Below, piece after piece: positions 51,507-61,380 of a DNA stretch of 64,000 nucleotides. How positions within the stretch are numbered: position 1 is the stretch's first letter; each line of letters begins with the position of its first letter. Origin of the DNA: an uncultured Sphingomonadales bacterium. GTDB lineage: Bacteria; Pseudomonadota; Alphaproteobacteria; Sphingomonadales; Sphingomonadaceae. The notes beneath the pieces were generated by a model. The model had not been told where the DNA came from and did not search any database. It saw only the letters and a program-made list of their open reading frames with translations. Location of the stretch: NCBI GenBank assembly GCA_903832325.1, contig CAILBC010000023.1:124001-188000 (forward strand), in the 5' to 3' direction. The position numbers were made by a program, and so were the translations under genes.

Positions 51507-54314
51507 ATGACACACGCACGTATCCCACGCTTTTCCCCCGGCCTGATCGCGGGATCGGCGCTGATCGCGCTGGCCTGCGCCGGGCCGGCCATGGCGCGCG
51601 ATGCCGATGATGACCTGACCCCGCCGGGCATGACCCTGACCCCGCTGGCGCTGCCTGGCGCGCGGATCACGCGGCTGGGCACGCTGGATGGAAAGCCGGG
51701 ATCGCCCGCCATCACCAACCCCGCAGCAATCGCGACCAGCCCCGACGGGCGCGTGGTTGCGGTGCTGACATCGGGGTTCAACGGCATGGCGCAGCCCGAT
51801 GGCACGCCCGACCGCGCCCATTCGACCGAGCGGCTGATGCTGTTCCGCATCGGCCCCAAAGCCACGGTGAAAATTGCCGAGGCGCCGCTGCCCGCCAGTT
51901 TCGGCGGGCTGGCCTGGTCACCCGATGGTCGGCGCATTGCGGCCACACTGGGTGTGGGCGATGGCGTGGCGCTGTTCCGATGGAATGGCCGCACGCTGGA
52001 TGCCGATGGTGCGCCAATCGCGCTGGGGCACAAGGCCGGGCTGGGTCTGCATGTCAAACCTGCCGCCGCCGGGGTGACCTGGGCGGGGGCGGATCGCCTG
52101 CTGGTGGCCAATTTCTTCAACGATTCGGTATCGCTGGTCGATACGGCAAAGCGCGCCGTGGTGGCCGAGGCGGACTTGCGCCCGGGCAAGATCGATGCCG
52201 CACAGCGCGGCATTCCCGGGGGCACCTATCCGTTTCGCATTGTCATGGCCGCACCTGGCCGCGCGGTGGTATCGGCGCCGCGCGACCGCGAACTGATCAC
52301 GCTGGGGCTGGAGGGTGATACCCTCCACGTGATCGCGCGGGCGCGCGCCATGGGGGAGCCGACCGCGCTGCTGCCGCTGCGCGATGGCCGGGTGCTGGCC
52401 ACCGGCGACAATGCCGATACGCTGATCGCGCTGGCCGCCGATGGGCGCACGCTGGCCGAATATCCGATTGCCGTGCTGCCCGCCGCCGGCGCGACCGACC
52501 GGCCCAAGGGGCTGAATCCCGATGCGCTGGCGCTGGCACCGGGTGGCGGTGCCGCGCGCCTGCTGGTCACTTTGGGCGGGATCAATGCCGTGGCCGCGAT
52601 CGATCTGGCGCACACGCTGGCTGCGCCATCGGGCCATGCGGCGGCGCTGATCGGCATGGCGCCCACCGGGTGGTACCCCGATGCGGTGGCCACGGCGCAA
52701 GGGCACATGATCATTGCCAATTTCAAGGGCCTGCCCGGCGCCAATCCCGGCGCGTGCCGCAACACGCTGGGCACGAAACCGGCCGATCTGGGCGCGTGCC
52801 GTGCATCGGGCCGCTATGTCCTGCAATTGCAGGCCGGATCGCTGCTGACGGCGCCGATCCCCGCCAATGCGCAATTCGCGCAGGGAACCGCCAAAGTGGC
52901 ACGCAATCTGAACATGCCCGCGGCGGCGGCCGTGCAATCGGCCGAAGCGGTGATGGCGGCGATGCGCGGGCACATCCGCAACGTGATTTACATCGTGAAG
53001 GAAAACCGCACGTATGACCAGGTTCTGGGCGATCTGCGCCCGGGCGATGGCGATGCAAAGCTGGTGCTGTTTCCCGGGGTGATGACCCCCAACCACCACG
53101 CCCTGGCGCAGCAATTCATCACGTTTGACCGGTTTTTCGATGCCGGCGAAGTGTCGTCCACGGGCTGGAGCTGGTCCACCCAGGCGCGCGCGGTCGATCT
53201 GCTCGAACGGATCACCCCGGTGAACTATGCCGGCAAGGGCCTGGCATACGAGGCGGAAGGCACCAACCGCTTTGTCAATGTGGCGCTGGCGCCCGCGGCG
53301 CGTCATGTCGCCAACCCCAATGTGCCCGATGATCCCGATCTGCTGGCCGGCACCGCAGACCTGACGGCTGCCGACGCCCCCGATGGCGCCGCCGGTGCAG
53401 GGTCGCTGTGGGCGGCGGCGATGGCGCGCGGGCTGTCGGTGCGCAATTACGGGTTTTATGGCGATCTTTCACGCTATGGCAAAGACGCCGGCGCCAACCG
53501 CATTCCGCTGGAGCGTGATCCCGCCGCCAGGGGCCTGCGCGTGATGTGGGCAGCGGACAAGCGGCTCGATCCGGTAACCGATCCCTATTACCGCAGCTTT
53601 GACCAGGGCTTTCCCGATTACTGGCTGGTCGAGGAATGGAAACGCGACTGGTTGCCCCGCGTGCTGGCCGGTGAAACCCCGCGCCTGACGCTGCTGCGCA
53701 TCGATCACGATCACTTTGGCGATTTTGCCGAAGCGATTGACGGGGTGAACACCCCCGACCGCCAGATGGCCGACAACGATTATGCGCTGGGCCGGATTGT
53801 CGAGGCCGTGGCGCACAGCCCGGCTGCGGCCGAAACGCTGATCGCGGTGGTGGAAGACGATGCCCAGGATGGCGCCGACCATGTCGATGCGCACCGGTCG
53901 GTCGCCTATCTGATCGGGCCCGGGGTGCGGCGCGGAGTGGTCAATTCCACGCGCTATTCCACGGTCAACCTGATGCGCACGATCGAGCGCCTGCTCGATC
54001 TGCCCGCGCTGGGACTGAACGACAGCCTGGCGCTGCCCATGGCCGATGCGTTTGACCCGGCCACTGCGGCAAAGCCCTGGACGTATGCCGCGGCCTGGCC
54101 GCAGCCGCTGGATGCAACCGCGCTGCCCCATCCGGCGGGCCAGCAGGCGCAGGCGCGTCCGGCCGGCGTCCTGCCCGAACGGCCCGCCACCTGGTGGGAG
54201 GCGGCGATGGCCGGGCAAAACTTTGCCGAAGAGGACAAGCTGGACACCGCGCGCTTCAACGCCACACTGTGGGCCGGATTGAAGGGCGAAAAGCGCCGTT
54301 CGCGGGGGAAGTGA
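51507..54314 (+). CDS. Exported beta-propeller and phosphoesterase (alkaline-phosphatase-like) protein
   Basis: This 935-aa protein has a signal peptide (about 1-31, ending A-M-A-R), an N-terminal YVTN/YncE-like beta-propeller (about 50-455, repeated S-P-D-G-R type blades), and a C-terminal phosphoesterase domain (about 490-850) starting I-R-N-V-I-Y-I-V-K-E-N-R-T-Y-D-Q-V-L-G-D, with E-D-D-A-Q-D-G-A-D-H-V-D-A-H near 795. Domain order matches proteins annotated as bifunctional YncE/alkaline phosphatase family. It may hydrolyse phosphate esters outside the inner membrane and is a candidate type II cargo (inference). GGGGA precedes the ATG. Confidence 0.85.
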   Translation: MTHARIPRFSPGLIAGSALIALACAGPAMARDADDDLTPPGMTLTPLALPGARITRLGTLDGKPGSPAITNPAAIATSPDGRVVAVLTSGFNGMAQPDGTPDRAHSTERLMLFRIGPKATVKIAEAPLPASFGGLAWSPDGRRIAATLGVGDGVALFRWNGRTLDADGAPIALGHKAGLGLHVKPAAAGVTWAGADRLLVANFFNDSVSLVDTAKRAVVAEADLRPGKIDAAQRGIPGGTYPFRIVMAAPGRAVVSAPRDRELITLGLEGDTLHVIARARAMGEPTALLPLRDGRVLATGDNADTLIALAADGRTLAEYPIAVLPAAGATDRPKGLNPDALALAPGGGAARLLVTLGGINAVAAIDLAHTLAAPSGHAAALIGMAPTGWYPDAVATAQGHMIIANFKGLPGANPGACRNTLGTKPADLGACRASGRYVLQLQAGSLLTAPIPANAQFAQGTAKVARNLNMPAAAAVQSAEAVMAAMRGHIRNVIYIVKENRTYDQVLGDLRPGDGDAKLVLFPGVMTPNHHALAQQFITFDRFFDAGEVSSTGWSWSTQARAVDLLERITPVNYAGKGLAYEAEGTNRFVNVALAPAARHVANPNVPDDPDLLAGTADLTAADAPDGAAGAGSLWAAAMARGLSVRNYGFYGDLSRYGKDAGANRIPLERDPAARGLRVMWAADKRLDPVTDPYYRSFDQGFPDYWLVEEWKRDWLPRVLAGETPRLTLLRIDHDHFGDFAEAIDGVNTPDRQMADNDYALGRIVEAVAHSPAAAETLIAVVEDDAQDGADHVDAHRSVAYLIGPGVRRGVVNSTRYSTVNLMRTIERLLDLPALGLNDSLALPMADAFDPATAAKPWTYAAAWPQPLDATALPHPAGQQAQARPAGVLPERPATWWEAAMAGQNFAEEDKLDTARFNATLWAGLKGEKRRSRGK

Positions 54315-54353
54315 AACTCAAGCGCCAGCAATCTGGATAGCCCCCACCCCCAG

Positions 54354-54375
54354 CCCCTCCCCTGAAGGGGAGGGG
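54354..54375. repeat. Convergent-end hairpin (CCCCTCCCCT type)
   Basis: A perfect 10-base stem CCCCTCCCCT / AGGGGAGGGG with a two-base spacer lies in the 63-base gap between the converging phosphoesterase and amidase genes. It can act in both directions as a transcription barrier. The same purine/pyrimidine hairpin type is common between genes in sphingomonads (general knowledge). Confidence 0.65.
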
Positions 54376-54377
54376 AG

Positions 54378-55820
54378 TCAACGCAGCGGCAGAGTGCCCA
54401 GCACGCCTTCGATCGCGCGGCCCATCGCCAGCACGGCCCGGTCCGATCCTGCCGGGCCGTCGATCTCGATCGCCACCGGCAATCCGTTGGCGAGGCCCGC
54501 GGGCAGGACCAGCCCGGGCAGGCCGGCGGTGCTGCCCGGCGCGATATTGCGGCCCATGGCAAAGCGGAATGGCACGTCGCGGCCGGCGATGTGCAAATGA
54601 TCATCCTCGCCGATCGGGGTGGCCGTGGTCATCGTAGCGGGCAGGATCATCGCATCGACCCGGTTGTCAGCGAACCATTGCGCGAACTGCGCCTGCAACG
54701 CCGGCCGGTGCACATCGCGCGCCGCGGCATAGGCCGCTTCGGACGTGGCGTGCGGCGCACCGGGCAGTGCGATCTGGCGCAGCAGCGTGGCAACATCGGG
54801 GCTGACTTGCGCAAACATCGCGTCAAAGCCGACCGGCGCGCCCATCGCCTCCAGCCAGGCTGTCAGCGACGGGACAACATCGTGCGCCTGCACCGCGCTG
54901 GTGATTGCCGCGATCAGCGTACCCAGCCCGGGAAATTCGGTTTCGACCAGCGTGACCCCGGCATCGGCCAGCCGCCCCAGCGCGGTTTCAACCACTGCCG
55001 CGACCGCCGGATCGATGCCATCGAAATAGTAATCGCGCACGATGCCCAGCCTCAAGCCGTTCAGCCTCAAACCGTTCAGAAGCAATCCGTCCAGAAGCAA
55101 GGGGTCCAGCGGCGCATCCTCGCCAGTGATCACCGCATCGAACAGCGCCAGATCGGCCACGCAGCGCGCATGGGGGCCGATCTGATCAAACAGCGGCGAA
55201 ATCGGTGCGCAGCCGTCGCTGGGATAGCGGCCGGTGGTGGGGCGAAACCCGGCGATGCCGCACAGCGCGGCGGGCACGCGGATCGACCCTTGCGTGTCTT
55301 CGGCCAGGCCCAGCGGCGCCATGCCCGCGGCCACCGCCGCCGCCGTGCCGCCGCTGCTGCCGCCCGGGATGCGCGTGCGATCCCAGGGATTGCGCACCGC
55401 GCCAAACGCCTGATTGTTGCTGGACCAGCCCATCGACAGTTCGTGCAGGTTGGTCTTGCCCAGCACGCTGGCGCCCGCCGCGCGCAGCCGCGCGACGATC
55501 CCGGCATCATGTGCAGGACGGAAATCGCGCAGCGCCGTGGTGCCCGCCGTGGTCGGCAGGTCGGCAGTGGCGATGCTGTCCTTCACCGGCACGGGCAGGC
55601 CATGCAGCGGCCCCAGCGGTTCGCCCGCCGCGCGCCGTGCATCGGCGGCACGCGCGGCGGCGCGCACCGCATCGGGATCGAGCGCGATAAAGGCATTGAG
55701 ATCGGCCCCGGCGGCGCACCGCGCCAGCAGCGCCTCGGCATAGGCCAGCGCAGTCATGCGACCGTCGCGCATTGCGCTGACCGCTTCGCCGGCGGACAGC
55801 GTTGTCAGATCATCAGGCAT
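54378..55820 (-). CDS. Amidase (amidase signature family)
   Basis: This 480-aa amidase has the Ser-cisSer-Lys triad: Lys in P-V-K-D-S-I-A, the two serines in [11 protein letters not shown] and then [10 protein letters not shown]. The usual signature is present, but no GatA partner genes are nearby, so it is a general amidase rather than the tRNA amidotransferase. A leucine-rich duplication ([10 protein letters not shown] near residue 245) comes from a short in-frame DNA repeat. Divergent from the rhodanese gene by 106 bases. Confidence 0.9.
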   Translation of the reverse strand: MPDDLTTLSAGEAVSAMRDGRMTALAYAEALLARCAAGADLNAFIALDPDAVRAAARAADARRAAGEPLGPLHGLPVPVKDSIATADLPTTAGTTALRDFRPAHDAGIVARLRAAGASVLGKTNLHELSMGWSSNNQAFGAVRNPWDRTRIPGGSSGGTAAAVAAGMAPLGLAEDTQGSIRVPAALCGIAGFRPTTGRYPSDGCAPISPLFDQIGPHARCVADLALFDAVITGEDAPLDPLLLDGLLLNGLRLNGLRLGIVRDYYFDGIDPAVAAVVETALGRLADAGVTLVETEFPGLGTLIAAITSAVQAHDVVPSLTAWLEAMGAPVGFDAMFAQVSPDVATLLRQIALPGAPHATSEAAYAAARDVHRPALQAQFAQWFADNRVDAMILPATMTTATPIGEDDHLHIAGRDVPFRFAMGRNIAPGSTAGLPGLVLPAGLANGLPVAIEIDGPAGSDRAVLAMGRAIEGVLGTLPLR

Positions 55821-55926
55821 CGTCAGGCGGCCCCTTTTGCGTGCGGAACAGGCCCGAGGGATAGGCGATTGGCCTGATGTGTAAAGCTGCCTTCAATCGC
55901 GGCGAAACCCGCGCTATGCGCAGGCA

Positions 55927-56913
55927 ATGGACGCACCCGCCCCTGACACCCTGCCCATCTGTGTGGCCGCGCTGTATCATTTCAGCCGGTTTGACGATTG
56001 TGCGGGCCATCGCGCGCGGCTGGACCGGGCCTGCCGCGCCGCCGGTGTGCGCGGCACGCTGCTGCTGGCGCGCGAAGGGATCAACGGCACGATTGCCGGC
56101 AGCAATGCCGCGATCGACGCCGTGTTGGCACAAATCCGCGCCCTGCCCGGCTGCGCCGCGATCGATGTGAAATTTTCGCGCGCGGCATCAATGCCGTTCC
56201 ACCGGATGAAAGTGCGGATCAAGCGCGAAATCGTCACCATGGGCCAGCCCGATATCGATCCGACGCTGTCAGTGGGCACATATGTCGATCCGGCAGACTG
56301 GAACGCGCTGATTGCCGATCCCGCCACGATCGTGATCGACACGCGCAACGATTACGAGGTCGCGGTGGGCAGCTTTGCCGGCGCGATCGACCCGGCCACA
56401 CGCAGTTTCAGCGAATTTCCCGAATGGTTCCGCGCGCAACGCGACCGTTTGCTGGGCCCGGGGGATGCGCCCCCGCCAAAAGTCGCGATGTTCTGCACCG
56501 GCGGCATCCGCTGCGAAAAATCGACCGCCTTTCTGAAGGCCGAAGGGGTGGACGCGGTCTACCACCTGAAAGGCGGCATTCTGAAATACCTGGAAGTGGT
56601 CCCGCCCGAACAGAGCCTGTGGCGCGGCGAATGCTTCGTGTTCGACAGCCGCGTGGCGGTGGGGCACGGCCTGGCCCCGGGCACGCACAGCCTGTGCCAC
56701 GCCTGCCGCATGCCGGTCAGCCCGGCGGACCGGGCATCACCATCGTACGAAGAGGGCGTCAGTTGCCCGGCGTGCCATGATCAGCGCAGCGAAGACCAGC
56801 GCAATGGCGCACGCGAACGCCACCGCCAGGAACTGCTCGCCGCCGCACGCGGCCAGGCGCATGTCGGTGCGGTGCTGCCCCGGCCGGCAACGGCGGATGA
56901 TCCCCGGAACTGA
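55927..56913 (+). CDS. trhO: tRNA uridine-34 hydroxylase TrhO (rhodanese family)
   Basis: This 328-aa protein makes 5-hydroxyuridine at tRNA position 34. It has the N-terminal UPF0176 acylphosphatase-like domain ([11 protein letters not shown]) and the rhodanese domain with [11 protein letters not shown] around residue 195. A C-terminal zinc-like Cys cluster follows (C-H-A-C ... C-P-A-C-H). Length matches the family (~300-350 aa). Convergent with the YcaC-like gene. Confidence 0.93.
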   Translation: MDAPAPDTLPICVAALYHFSRFDDCAGHRARLDRACRAAGVRGTLLLAREGINGTIAGSNAAIDAVLAQIRALPGCAAIDVKFSRAASMPFHRMKVRIKREIVTMGQPDIDPTLSVGTYVDPADWNALIADPATIVIDTRNDYEVAVGSFAGAIDPATRSFSEFPEWFRAQRDRLLGPGDAPPPKVAMFCTGGIRCEKSTAFLKAEGVDAVYHLKGGILKYLEVVPPEQSLWRGECFVFDSRVAVGHGLAPGTHSLCHACRMPVSPADRASPSYEEGVSCPACHDQRSEDQRNGARERHRQELLAAARGQAHVGAVLPRPATADDPRN

Positions 56914-56925
56914 GCCGCAGCGCAA

Positions 56926-57522
56926 TCAGCCTTCGATCAGGTGGCGCAGGTTTTCCTCGTACATCACGCGCTGGATCGTGCTGCCGGTCACGCTGGCCCA
57001 GTCGGTCGCCAATTCGGCCATGACCTGGTTGGTGGACGTGATCGTTGCCCCCGCAGCGCGCATCCGCTCGATGGCGGCATTGTCGGCATCTTTGGTCGGT
57101 GAACCGCCGGCATCGACCACCACCTGCACGGCAAAACCGTCTTCGATCGCGCTGATCGCGGGATAGACAATGCACACATCGTTGGTCAGCCCGGCCATGA
57201 TCAGCCGCCGCCGCCCGGTGGCCAGCACCGCATCGCGAAACGGCTGATACTGCCAGCAATCGACCACGCCCGGGCGCCGCACCCGCGCCGCATGGGCATC
57301 GGGCGCGATGGACAGCAGATCGGGCAGCAACGGCCCCTGAAACATCTCTTCCTGGCTGGAAGTCAGCACCAGCGGCATCCCGGTTTCCACAGCCGTGCGC
57401 GCCAGCGCGCGCGTGTTGCGCACGATTTCGTCATGCACTGTGGAAATCGCCAGCCGGATCGTGCCGATCTGATGATCGATCAGCAGCATTGCCGCCGTGT
57501 CGGTGGTGAACAGGTTTTTCAT
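56926..57522 (-). CDS. Isochorismatase-family hydrolase, YcaC-like
   Basis: This 198-aa cysteine hydrolase has the family residues Asp in L-L-I-D-H-Q-I-G and the nucleophile Cys in A-G-L-T-N-D-V-C-I-V-Y-P-A (near 116). L-I-D-H-Q and P-G-V-V-D-C-W resemble E. coli YcaC rather than true isochorismatase. Substrate unknown. The ATG at 57522 has an AAAGGG site ahead; the longer frame to 57549 lacks one. Confidence 0.87.
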   Translation of the reverse strand: MKNLFTTDTAAMLLIDHQIGTIRLAISTVHDEIVRNTRALARTAVETGMPLVLTSSQEEMFQGPLLPDLLSIAPDAHAARVRRPGVVDCWQYQPFRDAVLATGRRRLIMAGLTNDVCIVYPAISAIEDGFAVQVVVDAGGSPTKDADNAAIERMRAAGATITSTNQVMAELATDWASVTGSTIQRVMYEENLRHLIEG

Positions 57523-57662
57523 CGGGGCCCTTTCGCGGCGGGTCCGCAATCACCGGCAATCCGGCACCCGCGCCATGCATCTGCTAAAATGCCGGGCCTG
57601 CCGCTGTCTTTGTCCCCGCGCCCACGAATTTCGCAATCCTGCCGGAAAATGCAAAAGTGCCA

Positions 57663-57704
57663 GAAACGGGCGCACCGGAAACGGACGCACCGGAAACGGG
57701 CGCC
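57663..57704 (+). repeat. 15-bp tandem repeat, nearly three copies
   Basis: Units of type GAAACGGGCGCACCG occur in tandem (57663-57677, 57678-57692 with one change, and a shorter third to 57704) in the 236-base gap between the YcaC-like gene and tRNA-Leu. The only other element is a 7-bp hairpin at 57713-57729 that may end the tRNA transcript. Confidence 0.85.
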
Positions 57705-57758
57705 TATGCCACCCGGGGCGCCGCCCCGGCATGGTCATCACCAAGTCTAAGGGGTGTC

Positions 57759-57845
57759 TGGTGCGGTCGAGAAGACTCGAACTTCCACGGCCTTTCGGCC
57801 ACAACGACCTCAACGTTGCGCGTCTACCAGTTCCGCCACGACCGC
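57759..57845 (-). tRNA. tRNA-Leu (anticodon GAG)
   Basis: The 87-base gene reads on the minus strand with a 7-bp acceptor stem (GCGGTCG / CGACCGC), D-loop GGTAG, anticodon stem CAACG / CGTTG enclosing TTGAGGT (anticodon GAG, decoding CTC and CTT), a long class II variable arm TGGCCGAAAGGCCGT, T-loop TTCGAGT and an encoded CCA end. All stems pair, so it looks functional. Confidence 0.95.
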
Positions 57846-57999
57846 ATCATCGTTACGGGCGCAGCGCCATTGGCGTGGCATCCCGTCGGGGTAGGAGCGG
57901 GCCCCTAGCAAACACCATGGCAGGGTGCAACCGTGATTCCGGCGCGATCCGCGGGGGTGGGACGGGTTTTTGCGCCGGGCCTGCACCCGGGCGCACAGG

Positions 58000-58809
58000 T
58001 CAGTCGGGTTTCCAGCCGATTTCCGCGAATTTCGCGGTTTTGGGCACGTCGGTCACGGCTTCGTTGATCGTTTCGCTTTCGCCCGGTTTCAGCACGTCCT
58101 TGGGCGGGACGACATTCCAGGTATAGACCACGCGGTTTTTCGCATCGCGCAGCACGATCAGGATCGGCGGGACTTCGCGCACATCCTTGCCGACATTGGT
58201 CACCGTGCCGCTGGCGCCGAAATATTCGGTGCCGTTGGGCAAAGTGCGGCGATCCTGCCGTTCGGCCGGAAACGACAGCTCCAGATCGGGCCGCGCGGCG
58301 CCAAACACCTGTTGCGCATGCGCGATTGACGCCCAGTCGGGCAGACCGAACCAGGCCACCGCGCCGATCATCGCCGCCACCGTCAGCGCAAACAGCACCG
58401 CCGCCGCGGTCCACAGCCGCGCCGGATTGCGGCGCGCGCGAAACGGCGGTTCGTGGGCAAAGGGAGATCGCGATTCCTCGGGCCCATCGGCCTTGCGCGG
58501 TGCAGGCACCGGGCGCGGCGCGCGGCGCGCGGCTGGCGGGGTGGCCAGAGATGGGGCCAGAGGTGGGGTCGGCTCCGGATCGTCCGCAGTTTCGGGCGCA
58601 GGTTCGGGCGCTGGGGTAGCGACCGGGGCCTTTGGCGGCACCGGGTGTGCCAAAGCCGGCGGCGCCGCGAGGTCGGCAGCAGCCAGTTCAGAACCCGCCT
58701 GGAACCAGCTGTGCCGGCATTTGGCACAGCGCACGGTGCGGCCGTCCACACCGATCGCACTGTCGGGTACGACATAGCGCGTCGAACATGCGGGACAGGC
58801 GATGATCAT
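58000..58809 (-). CDS. Zinc-ribbon membrane protein, DUF3426 domain
   Basis: This 269-aa protein has an N-terminal MJ0042/zinc-ribbon motif (C-P-A-C ... C-A-K-C-R-H-S-W), a disordered Pro/Ala region (about 50-115), one membrane helix (about 133-153) and a C-terminal DUF3426 domain with F-G-A-S-G-T-V-T-N-V-G. Function unknown. It is divergent from ftsE with a 156-base shared upstream region, an arrangement common in sphingomonads (general knowledge). Confidence 0.88.
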   Translation of the reverse strand: MIIACPACSTRYVVPDSAIGVDGRTVRCAKCRHSWFQAGSELAAADLAAPPALAHPVPPKAPVATPAPEPAPETADDPEPTPPLAPSLATPPAARRAPRPVPAPRKADGPEESRSPFAHEPPFRARRNPARLWTAAAVLFALTVAAMIGAVAWFGLPDWASIAHAQQVFGAARPDLELSFPAERQDRRTLPNGTEYFGASGTVTNVGKDVREVPPILIVLRDAKNRVVYTWNVVPPKDVLKPGESETINEAVTDVPKTAKFAEIGWKPD

Positions 58810-58965
58810 GCTTGCGGGTTAAGCATGGCAGTGCCTATGGAAACAATAGCTTCAGGTGGGGAGAATTGCGTCTGTGGCCTTTTTTCCACATGCATTGCCG
58901 CGTATGGTGGGCTTTGGCCATTCCGGCCCCACCCACGCCAAGCGAAAACACCAAGACCCGCGACC

Positions 58966-59769
58966 ATGAGCGAGCCTGATGCCGAAATCGTCCAGTTCGA
59001 CAATGTCGGGCTGCGCTATGGCACGGGCAAAGAGGCGCTGACCGACATTTCGTTCACGCTGTACCCCGGGCGGTTCTATTTCCTGACCGGCGCATCGGGC
59101 GCGGGCAAGACCAGCCTGCTGCGCCTGCTCTATCTTGCGCAGCGGCCGTCGCGCGGGCTGATCCGCATGTTTGGCACCGATGCGATAACCCTGCCGCGCG
59201 AACGCCTGCCCGGGTTTCGCCGCCGGCTGGGCGTGGTGTTCCAGGATTTCCGGCTGGTGCCGCATCTGTCGGCGTTCGACAATGTGGCGCTGCCGCTGCG
59301 CGTGGCCGGCGTGGCTGAGCGCGAAATTACCAAGCCGGTGGACGAAATGCTCGATTGGGTGGGCCTGGCCGACCGGCGCGGCGCGCGCCCGGCCACGCTG
59401 TCGGGCGGGGAACAGCAGCGCGTGGCAATTGCCCGCGCGGTGATCGCGCGGCCCGACATGCTGGTGGCGGACGAACCGACCGGCAACGTCGATCCCGAAA
59501 TGGCGCTGCGCCTGCTGCGCCTGTTTGAAAGCCTGAACCGGCTGGGCACGACCGTGGTGGTGGCCACGCACGATGTGCATCTGATCCGCAAAGTGCCGGA
59601 TTCGCTGATCATGCGGCTGGACAAGGGCCGGCTGTCTGACCCCACCGGCGCCTTGCGCTATCCGCCGCGCAGCACCGGGCCGGGCGGCGATTCCGCTCCG
59701 GCGGCGCCAGATCCGGGATCTGGCAATCCTGGATCTGGCGCCGCGCCGCTGGGCTTTGCCCCGGCATGA
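58966..59769 (+). CDS. ftsE: Cell division ATP-binding protein FtsE
   Basis: This 267-aa ABC ATPase partners FtsX at the septum to activate peptidoglycan hydrolases. It has Walker A G-A-S-G-A-G-K-T, signature [12 protein letters not shown], Walker [13 protein letters not shown] and the H-loop A-T-H-D-V-H. The usual length is about 222 aa; here a ~45-residue Pro/Gly/Ser-rich tail follows, encoded partly by a short GGATCTGGC-type duplication. ftsX starts 7 bases downstream. Confidence 0.94.
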   Translation: MSEPDAEIVQFDNVGLRYGTGKEALTDISFTLYPGRFYFLTGASGAGKTSLLRLLYLAQRPSRGLIRMFGTDAITLPRERLPGFRRRLGVVFQDFRLVPHLSAFDNVALPLRVAGVAEREITKPVDEMLDWVGLADRRGARPATLSGGEQQRVAIARAVIARPDMLVADEPTGNVDPEMALRLLRLFESLNRLGTTVVVATHDVHLIRKVPDSLIMRLDKGRLSDPTGALRYPPRSTGPGGDSAPAAPDPGSGNPGSGAAPLGFAPA

Positions 59770-59776
59770 TCGCACC

Positions 59777-60733
59777 ATGACACCCGCAGCCTTGTTCCGC
59801 GCCTGGCGCGAGCGCCGCGCCGATGCCGGCGATGCCGGCCCCGATCCTTCGGGCTGGGGCGAACCAGGCCTGTTGCCCGATCCACGGCTGGGCAGCCCGA
59901 TGCCCTGGGTGATTGCCATCGTGATCGCGCTGACCGTGATTGCCGCGGGCAGCGGGCTGGCGCTGCGCAATGCCGCGGCCAGCGCCAATGCCGATCTGAC
60001 CGGCGGGGTAACGGTGCAGATTGTCAGCGCCGCACCCGCCGCGCGCAACCAGCAGGCCGATGCCGCGCTGGCCGTGCTGACGCACAGCCCCGGCGTGGTC
60101 AATGCGCGCCGCGTGGCGCAGGATCAGCTCGATACCCTGCTGGAACCATGGCTGGGCACGCGCCCGGGCGATACGATCGACGATCTGCCTATCCCTGCGC
60201 TGATCGATCTGCGGCTGAATGGCCCGGCCACACCCGATCGCGTGCGCGCGCTGCATGATGCCGTGGCCGGGGTGGCCCCGGCGGCGCGGGTGGATGCGCA
60301 ATCGGCCTGGCTGACCCCGGTGTTTCAGGCCCTGTCCACGCTGCAATGGCTGGCGGGCGGGCTGATCGCGCTGCTGACCATGGCGACGATCGCCGCGGTG
60401 GTGCTGGCCGCGCGCAATGCCCTGACCAACCACCGCGAAACGATTGCCATCGTGCACATGCTGGGCGGCACCGATGCGCAGATTGCGCGCGTGTTCCAGC
60501 GGTCGGCGGCGATGGAGGCGGCGGCCGGCGGGGTGATCGGGCTGATTGCGGGGGTGGCCGCGCTGGTCGTGCTGGCGCGCCAGTTCAGCGCGCTGGGATC
60601 GGGCATGGCGACCGGTGCCGGGCTGGGCTGGGCCGATTGGGTGATGATCGCGGCGATCCCGTTGTTCGGGGTGGCGCTATCGGTGATGACCGCGCGGCTG
60701 ACCGTGCTTTCCGCGCTGCGCCGGATGGTATAG
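59777..60733 (+). CDS. ftsX: Cell division protein FtsX
   Basis: This 318-aa inner-membrane protein has a cytoplasmic Pro-rich N-terminus, a first helix (about 49-70), a periplasmic domain (about 75-185) and three C-terminal helices, with the N-H-R-E-T-I-A-I-V-H-M-L-G-G-T-D-A-Q-I-A-R-V-F segment that contacts FtsE. Size and topology match FtsX. The ATG at 59777 was preferred over the earlier ATG inside the ftsE end. Confidence 0.92.
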   Translation: MTPAALFRAWRERRADAGDAGPDPSGWGEPGLLPDPRLGSPMPWVIAIVIALTVIAAGSGLALRNAAASANADLTGGVTVQIVSAAPAARNQQADAALAVLTHSPGVVNARRVAQDQLDTLLEPWLGTRPGDTIDDLPIPALIDLRLNGPATPDRVRALHDAVAGVAPAARVDAQSAWLTPVFQALSTLQWLAGGLIALLTMATIAAVVLAARNALTNHRETIAIVHMLGGTDAQIARVFQRSAAMEAAAGGVIGLIAGVAALVVLARQFSALGSGMATGAGLGWADWVMIAAIPLFGVALSVMTARLTVLSALRRMV

Positions 60734-60744
60734 TCGTGTCGATC

Positions 60745-61380
60745 ATGTCGTTATTCCGGTCGTCATCGCGCAAATCGTCACGGTCTTCGGCCCGATCGGT
60801 TTCGGGGCTGCTGCGCCGCCTGCTGTCGCTGGTGTTGCTGGTCTGGCTGCTGGGTTTCCTGTGGTTTGCGCTGTGGCTGCCGCGCCCGGCGGCGGCGGAA
60901 CGCACCGATGCGATTGTCGCGCTGACCGGGGCAAACGGGCGCATCGCGCGCGGGCTGGATCTGCTGCGCGCAGGGATTGCCCCGCGCATGCTGGTTTCGG
61001 GGGTGGACAGCGAAGTGGCGCCGGCGCATTTCGCCGCGCACTATGGCGTTTCGCCCGCGCTGATGGGGTGCTGCCTCACGCTGGGCTATGATGCATTCGA
61101 TACCCGGTCCAACGCGCATGAGGCGGCGGGCTGGATCGCGCGGCACCAGGTAAAATCGGTGCGGCTGATCACTACCGACTGGCACATGCGCCGCGCGGCG
61201 TTCGATCTGCGCGTGGCGGTGCCCAAGGGTGTGGCCATTGTCGAAGACGCCGTGCCATCGCAGCCATCGATGAAAATGCTGTTTGTCGAATACAACAAGT
61301 TTCTGGCGCGGATGCTCGCCTGGCTGGTCAACTGGCCCGAGGCAAAGCGGCCCACGGTTGCAGGCCATGCCCATAGCTGA
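60745..61380 (+). CDS. YdcF/SanA (DUF218) family membrane protein
   Basis: This 211-aa protein has a Ser/Arg-rich N-terminus, one membrane helix (about 27-47) and a DUF218 domain with D-A-I-V-A-L-T-G-A-N-G-R, L-V-S-G-V, S-N-A-H-E-A-A and L-I-T-T-D-W-H-M-R-R-A. Family members (SanA, ElyC, YdcF) are linked to envelope and peptidoglycan steps. It is 12 bases after ftsX and overlaps plsC by 14 bases, suggesting one envelope operon ftsE-ftsX-DUF218-plsC. Confidence 0.88.
   Translation: MSLFRSSSRKSSRSSARSVSGLLRRLLSLVLLVWLLGFLWFALWLPRPAAAERTDAIVALTGANGRIARGLDLLRAGIAPRMLVSGVDSEVAPAHFAAHYGVSPALMGCCLTLGYDAFDTRSNAHEAAGWIARHQVKSVRLITTDWHMRRAAFDLRVAVPKGVAIVEDAVPSQPSMKMLFVEYNKFLARMLAWLVNWPEAKRPTVAGHAHS

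Noticed and set aside
54378..55820. GatA subunit of the tRNA amidotransferase
   Set aside because: No gatB or gatC beside it, and the amidase signature is shared by general amidases.
57497..58126. 209-codon plus-strand frame
   Set aside because: It runs through tRNA-Leu, repeats and the opposite strand of the DUF3426 gene, and its product has no recognisable domain.
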